Of a stretch of 64,000 bases of DNA, positions 59,664 to 64,000 are shown piece after piece; positions within the stretch are counted from its first letter, which is position 1, and every line of letters begins with the position of its first letter. Location of the stretch: contig JAIBCC010000023.1 of the NCBI GenBank assembly GCA_019694395.1, positions 1-64,000 on the forward strand, given 5' to 3'. The notes beneath the pieces are model-generated. The model did not search any database and was not told the DNA's origin. It saw nothing but the letters and a program-made list of their open reading frames with translations. The position numbers and the translations under genes were made by a program. Source of the DNA: Pyrinomonadaceae bacterium. Its GTDB lineage: Bacteria > Acidobacteriota > Blastocatellia > Pyrinomonadales > Pyrinomonadaceae.

Positions 59664-62600
59664 TTACGGCTTTTGATAATTCGGAAAAGCTCCATTAGCC
59701 GGTTTCTTGACCGGATTCTGCTGAGCGGCTTTAAGAGTTACTTCAACCGCTTTTTCCAGTTGCGAATCACGTCCTTGCCGCCACATTACAGGATCAAGGT
59801 CAACCTCAATATCAGGTGCAACGCCTTTATTTTCGACATCAAGCCCGCCTTGAAGATTACGGAAAGCAACACGCGGAGCAGTTACGCCGCCGCCGTCAAT
59901 CAGAGTCGGATAGTTGTAAATTCCAACCAATCCGCCCCAAGTCCGTTTGCCCACCAACGTGCCGATTTTCGCCTGACGGAAAAGCCACGGAAGCGCATCG
60001 CCGCCGCTCGATGAATATTCGTTGATCATCATCGTTTTCGGTCCTTGAATCGAATGGACAGGCGTTTGGAAATCTTCACCTTCGCGGGTTGACCAGTAAT
60101 TCCAAAGTTGTCGGCGCATAACATCAATAAAATAATCCGCCGCACTGCCGCCGCCGTTGAAACGTTCATCAACGACTATTCCGTCTCTATCAATCTGGGC
60201 AAAATAGTAGCGGTTAAAATTGGTGTAACCTGCGCCGCCCGTATTCGGCAGATAGACATAACCGAGCTTGCCGCCGCTCAGTTCAGAAACTTTGCGCCGA
60301 TTTCCTTCGATCCACGCTAAGTTTCGCAAACCGCCTTCATTGGCAACAGGAACAACCGTTACATTTCTTGAATCTTTGCCATCAGGATTTACACCAACTT
60401 TTATCACAATTTGTCTTCCGGCGGTTTCTTCAAAAAAGCGGTAAACATTATCGGTTGCTTTCAAATCTCGCCCGTTGACTGCCAGTAAATAATCACCTTC
60501 TTTGACGTTTACTCCGGGTTGAGTCAATGGCGCAATCGTGCCGGGATTCCAATTTTCGCCATCGTAAATTTTGGCAAAACGATAACGCCCGTTTTCGATT
60601 TTGTAGTCTGCACCGAGCAATCCGACTGTATATCTTGTCGGATTCGGCACATCTCCGCCCGTTGAATTATGGTGTCCGACGGTCATATTGCCGAGCATTT
60701 CCTGGAAAAGATAATTCAAATCGGAGCGAGTTGCTACGGAATCAAGAAAAACTGCATATTTCTTTTCAGCCGCCGCTAAATCCAAACCATGAAAGCCGGG
60801 GTCGTAGAAAAAGTCGCGTTGGATGCGCCACGCTTCGTGATACATCTGTTTCCATTCGGCTCGCGGATCAATTTGCACTTCCATATCGCCGACGTTGACA
60901 ACACCTTCGCCCGGTTTCGGCGGTAAAAATGTGGACATGATCGTAAAGCGTCCGGGGAACTGCCCCAATAACATTTTTTCGCCATTGGCGGAAACGTCAA
61001 AAAGCGTGACGTTGTCCTGAATTTTTTCAGCTTTGCGGCTGCTGATGTCAAAACGATGAAGCGTTAAACCCGGAAGAGTTTGCAAAGCAGTTCCGTTTGG
61101 CGATTGGGCTTCGAGTAAAAAGATAGTTCCGGCGCGTCCAACATATAAACCTTGATAACTGCGAGCCGCCATCGGTAAAGCAACAATTCGCTGCAAAATC
61201 TTGTCAAAATCAATTTTTACTGCAACGGGTTCGGGTTTTGCTCCCGGCGGTTTCGGCGTGGCAGTTTTGTCATCTTGTGCTTTTTCTTCGTCGCTTTCAG
61301 GCGCAAGCGGTGACGGATCATCATTTTTCAAAACAACTGCATAAACGCTTCGTGATGTTTGAAACGGAAACCCCGACATATCAAGCCAGCCCGTCGTTGG
61401 TCCCGTGTCGGTGCTGGCGGTGAAATAGATGTATTTACCATTTTTATCAAAAGCAGGAAAACGCGCATCGCTCAAACCATCGGTAATTTGCGAAGATTTT
61501 CCTGTTTCGACTGAATACACAAAGACAGCCGAGAGACGATTTTTCAGTTGTTTTGAATAGACGATCCATTTATTATCCGGCGACCAATTGGCATCTGTCA
61601 CAGGAGAAGCGGTCGGACTTTCAAAAGGATTCGTATCAACTTTGACCGGAGTTCCTTTATCAATGTCCACATACCAGAGGTTCAAACGCTTATCCGAATA
61701 GGAGATTTTCTTGCTGTCGGGCGACCATTTCGGTGTGTAAAAATACGATGGCGGATTGCCAAGATTGATTTTTTTAACCTCACCCATTCCATCCTGACCA
61801 CGCAAATGGAGCAGATATTCGCCGGATTCGTCCGAAAAATAAGCGATCCATTTGCCATCAGGCGACCAAGCCGGATCGCGGTCAGCCACACCCGAAGAAT
61901 TGGTCAAATTTCGTGCATTTCCTTTTTCAAACGGAACGCTCAAAATTTCGCCACGAGCCTCAAAAACGGCTCTCGCTCCGGTTGGAGAAATCGAAGCGTT
62001 GGCGATTCTTCCCGCAACTTTTTCATAGCGCGGACGAACCTGCGGTAAATCTCCGTTGAGAGTGATATTGACTTTATTAGATTTACCCGATTTTGGATCG
62101 AATAAATTGATCGAGCCAAATTGTTCGTAAACGATCATTCCGGCATTTGCCGAAGCGGTCTTTAAATCCAATCCCGTATTCGGAACTGCTTCCGTAACTT
62201 TTTTGGTTTTGGTGTCAAAAGAATAAAGCGTCGTATTTTTGCCGTTACGGTCAGACAAAAAATAAACCTTGTCGCCAACCCACATCGGCGTGTAGTCGTT
62301 GGAATTTTGTTTGGGAATTTCTTCGACGGCTGAATCCGCTAGATTGCCAAGCCAGATTTTAGTCGTCCGTCCGCCGCGATATTTTTTCCATTGGGCAAAT
62401 GCCGGAGCAAGCGGCATATAGGCGATTTTTGTTCCATCGGGCGAAAAAGAAGCCTGTCCTCCCGCCATCGGAAACGGCAATTCGTTTGGTAAACCTTCGC
62501 CTGTGACAGGCATGGTGAACATTTTCGGAGTGGGCATTGCACTATACTGATTAGAAAGAAAAACGACCGATTTTCCGTCAGGAGTCCAACCGATAACCGC

Positions 62601-62927
62601 ATCGCCGCCCGGATGATAAGTGATGCGTTTCGGCTCTCCGCCATTGGCAGGCATCACATAAACATCTACATTGCCGTCGTATTCGCCCGTGAAAGCAATC
62701 CAATTTCCATCAGGTGAAAAATACGGATTGCTTTCCACGCCAACTCCTGAAGTCAGACGTTCTGCACTTCCGCCCTCACGCGCAACTTTCCACAAATCTC
62801 CTGCATAAACAAAAACGATATGCGTTTGATTAACCGTCGGCTGACGAAAGATCATCGGTTTATCGCCTTGAGCGAAAGCGGAAGAAGCGAAAATTAAAAC
62901 CAAAATTGTTAAGAAAATGTTCTTCAT
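59664..62927 (-). CDS. tricorn protease-like S41 peptidase (copy 1)
   Basis: 1087 residues with a signal peptide ending at SAFAQ (about 20). Order: two TolB/WD40-like beta-propellers (about 25-620; repeated SPDGNWIAF, SPDGTKIAY, SPDGKWIAYFSDESG), a tricorn C1-like helical region, a PDZ domain (about 800-880), and an S41 protease domain (about 900-1060) with the serine in NEYSSSGGDALPWL and its surroundings ERFNGGGSAADYF. It is exported and trims peptides in the periplasm. ATG at 62927 is chosen for the signal peptide. It lies next to a paralogue. Confidence 0.92.
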   Translation of the reverse strand: MKNIFLTILVLIFASSAFAQGDKPMIFRQPTVNQTHIVFVYAGDLWKVAREGGSAERLTSGVGVESNPYFSPDGNWIAFTGEYDGNVDVYVMPANGGEPKRITYHPGGDAVIGWTPDGKSVVFLSNQYSAMPTPKMFTMPVTGEGLPNELPFPMAGGQASFSPDGTKIAYMPLAPAFAQWKKYRGGRTTKIWLGNLADSAVEEIPKQNSNDYTPMWVGDKVYFLSDRNGKNTTLYSFDTKTKKVTEAVPNTGLDLKTASANAGMIVYEQFGSINLFDPKSGKSNKVNITLNGDLPQVRPRYEKVAGRIANASISPTGARAVFEARGEILSVPFEKGNARNLTNSSGVADRDPAWSPDGKWIAYFSDESGEYLLHLRGQDGMGEVKKINLGNPPSYFYTPKWSPDSKKISYSDKRLNLWYVDIDKGTPVKVDTNPFESPTASPVTDANWSPDNKWIVYSKQLKNRLSAVFVYSVETGKSSQITDGLSDARFPAFDKNGKYIYFTASTDTGPTTGWLDMSGFPFQTSRSVYAVVLKNDDPSPLAPESDEEKAQDDKTATPKPPGAKPEPVAVKIDFDKILQRIVALPMAARSYQGLYVGRAGTIFLLEAQSPNGTALQTLPGLTLHRFDISSRKAEKIQDNVTLFDVSANGEKMLLGQFPGRFTIMSTFLPPKPGEGVVNVGDMEVQIDPRAEWKQMYHEAWRIQRDFFYDPGFHGLDLAAAEKKYAVFLDSVATRSDLNYLFQEMLGNMTVGHHNSTGGDVPNPTRYTVGLLGADYKIENGRYRFAKIYDGENWNPGTIAPLTQPGVNVKEGDYLLAVNGRDLKATDNVYRFFEETAGRQIVIKVGVNPDGKDSRNVTVVPVANEGGLRNLAWIEGNRRKVSELSGGKLGYVYLPNTGGAGYTNFNRYYFAQIDRDGIVVDERFNGGGSAADYFIDVMRRQLWNYWSTREGEDFQTPVHSIQGPKTMMINEYSSSGGDALPWLFRQAKIGTLVGKRTWGGLVGIYNYPTLIDGGGVTAPRVAFRNLQGGLDVENKGVAPDIEVDLDPVMWRQGRDSQLEKAVEVTLKAAQQNPVKKPANGAFPNYQKP

Positions 62928-62945
62928 AATTTTTCCTGTTTGACT

Positions 62946-63072
62946 GGAACGCAAGCGACTCGCTTGCACGGACGCATGGCGTTCGCAATATGCCGAGTTG
63001 TAATTCAACTTGAATTTTAGCAAAGACTGTTAGCGTGTTCGCACACGCTTGCAAGCGAGTCGCTTGCGTTCC
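62946..63072 (-). repeat. 127-bp inverted-repeat element
   Basis: Perfect 22-bp arms (62946-62967 and 63051-63072), each with an internal GCAAGCGA/CGCTTGC near-palindrome, enclose about 83 bp. It sits exactly between the two tricorn genes. Ends (GGAACGC...GCGTTCC) and size match the element at 3050-3177. Confidence 0.7.
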
Positions 63073-63075
63073 CAA

Positions 63076-64000
63076 CTACGGTTTACCCAATCCCGTTCCT
63101 TTCTGATAATTCGGATACGGCGGACGTTTATATTCTTTCGGCGGATTTTTCTTGAGTTCTTCCAAGCACCATTCGACAGCTTTTTCGAGCTGCGGATCGC
63201 GTCCCTGCCGCCACATTGCGGGATCGAATTCGACTTCAATATCGGGTGCAACGCCGACATTTTCGACTTCCCATTCGCCGTTCAGTCCATAAACCGCACC
63301 GTTTGGCGAGGTGATACTGCCGCCGTCCATCAAAGGCTGCATTCCCGAAGCGCGAACCAATCCGCCCCAAGTCCGTTTGCCGACCAATGCGCCGACCTCT
63401 AATTTTTTGAAAAACCAGGGCATCGCATCACCGCCCGAACCGGCTAATTCATTGATCAGCATTGCTTTTGGTCCGTAAATTCCTCCGGCGGGAACGTTCC
63501 AGTCTTTGCCGCTGCGAAAAGCGATTTTGGCAAGCTGCGCTCTTTTCAGATATTCAACCACGTAATCCGCCAATAGTCCGCCGCCGTTGAAACGCTCGTC
63601 AATGATTGCGCCTTGTTTATCGGTTTGAGCAAAGAAATAGCGTTGAAAATTTGTGAAACCGGGACCGCCCGTATTCGGCATGTAAACATAACCGAGTTTG
63701 CCGCCGCTCAGCTCGGAAACTTTGCGCCGATTGTCTTCGATCCAAGCCAAACTTCGTAAACCGTTTTCACTGGCAGTCGGAACAACCGTCACATTGCGCG
63801 AACCTGTGCCGTCGGGATTTGCACCGACTTTGATGACGACTTGTTTGTTCGCAGTGCTTTCAAAGAATGAGTAAATGTTATCGGTTGATTTCAAATCGCG
63901 TCCGTTGACGGCTAACAAATAATCACCCGCTTTGACATTGACTCCCGGCGCAGTCAATGGCGCACGTGCATTCGGATTCCAGTTTTCGCCGTTGTAAACG
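63076..64000 (-). CDS. tricorn protease-like S41 peptidase (copy 2, partial)
   Basis: About 308 C-terminal residues; the frame continues past the window's right edge (no start inside). It aligns along its length with residues ~770-1087 of copy 1: the NGENWNPNARAPLTAPGVNV PDZ start, NRRKVSELSGGKLGYVY, DERFNGGGLLADYV and the active-site stretch LINELAGSGGDAMPWF. In copy 1 the equivalent is NEYSSSGGDAL, so the residues just before the nucleophile differ and specificity may diverge. The C-terminal tail is shorter and Lys/Pro-rich. Confidence 0.92.
   Translation of the reverse strand, partial: VYNGENWNPNARAPLTAPGVNVKAGDYLLAVNGRDLKSTDNIYSFFESTANKQVVIKVGANPDGTGSRNVTVVPTASENGLRSLAWIEDNRRKVSELSGGKLGYVYMPNTGGPGFTNFQRYFFAQTDKQGAIIDERFNGGGLLADYVVEYLKRAQLAKIAFRSGKDWNVPAGGIYGPKAMLINELAGSGGDAMPWFFKKLEVGALVGKRTWGGLVRASGMQPLMDGGSITSPNGAVYGLNGEWEVENVGVAPDIEVEFDPAMWRQGRDPQLEKAVEWCLEELKKNPPKEYKRPPYPNYQKGTGLGKP

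Overview
The window is chromosomal DNA of an AT-rich Acidobacteriota member, most likely of the class Blastocatellia (Pyrinomonadaceae-like). This is inferred from gene families: an acidobacterial VWFA-related secreted protein (21568-23151), an Oar-like TonB-dependent receptor with a carboxypeptidase-regulatory domain (42437-46243), an FG-GAP/ASPIC-UnbV protein, tandem tricorn-type proteases, many secreted TPR proteins, and intergenic DNA full of short tandem and REP-like repeats. No phage, plasmid, insertion sequence or CRISPR array was seen.

Layout. 1-6060: end of an unknown gene, then a minus-strand signalling cluster (hybrid kinase, single-domain response regulator, CHASE-type kinase). 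6061-9034: a long AT-rich spacer and a GYF/B-box membrane protein behind a sigma-54-type promoter. 9035-15757: DedA, a HEAT-like secreted protein, DUF2277, TPR and YkgJ-type genes, two paralogous small membrane proteins, VOC and SRPBCC proteins. 15837-17693: a phage-type RecA-fold ATPase divergent from a secreted protein, with palindromes matching one upstream of recA. 17743-29025: secreted, lipoprotein, stress and housekeeping genes (DUF4139, pterin dehydratase, Usp, VWFA, LOG, acpS, pgeF, DsbD-N). 29203-35564: rlmN, a secreted nuclease, a YARHG protein, OsmC, a glycine-zipper protein and an internally duplicated secreted protein. 35652-40657: thiE, pilT, a zinc-ribbon protein, rph, murI and an orphan PqqD. 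40848-41216: tmRNA. 41347-49674: secreted TPR protein, TonB receptor, recA, tRNA-Phe and an ABC-2 exporter. 49750-59536: a stand-alone LigD-type phosphoesterase, a candidate sigma-54 small RNA, TPR, ASPIC/UnbV, cytochrome c, a GH15-Eset-esterase fusion and a cysteine-rich secreted protein. 59664-64000: two tandem tricorn-like proteases, the second cut by the window edge.

Three regulatory patterns stand out. (1) Four sites fit the -24/-12 sigma-54 promoter (three perfectly), all intergenic and correctly oriented: before the GYF/B-box protein, the glycine-zipper protein, the orphan PqqD, and a roughly 150-nt transcript ending in a UUCG-loop terminator. (2) The palindrome GTTTCA-N4-TGAAAC lies upstream of recA and of the phage-type ATPase, a likely lineage-specific SOS box. 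(3) Intergenic regions carry several repeat families: heptad repeats, elements bounded by ACGCAAAG arms, 127-128 bp inverted-repeat elements, and a 30-bp REP-like unit. Some heptad repeats have entered coding sequence.
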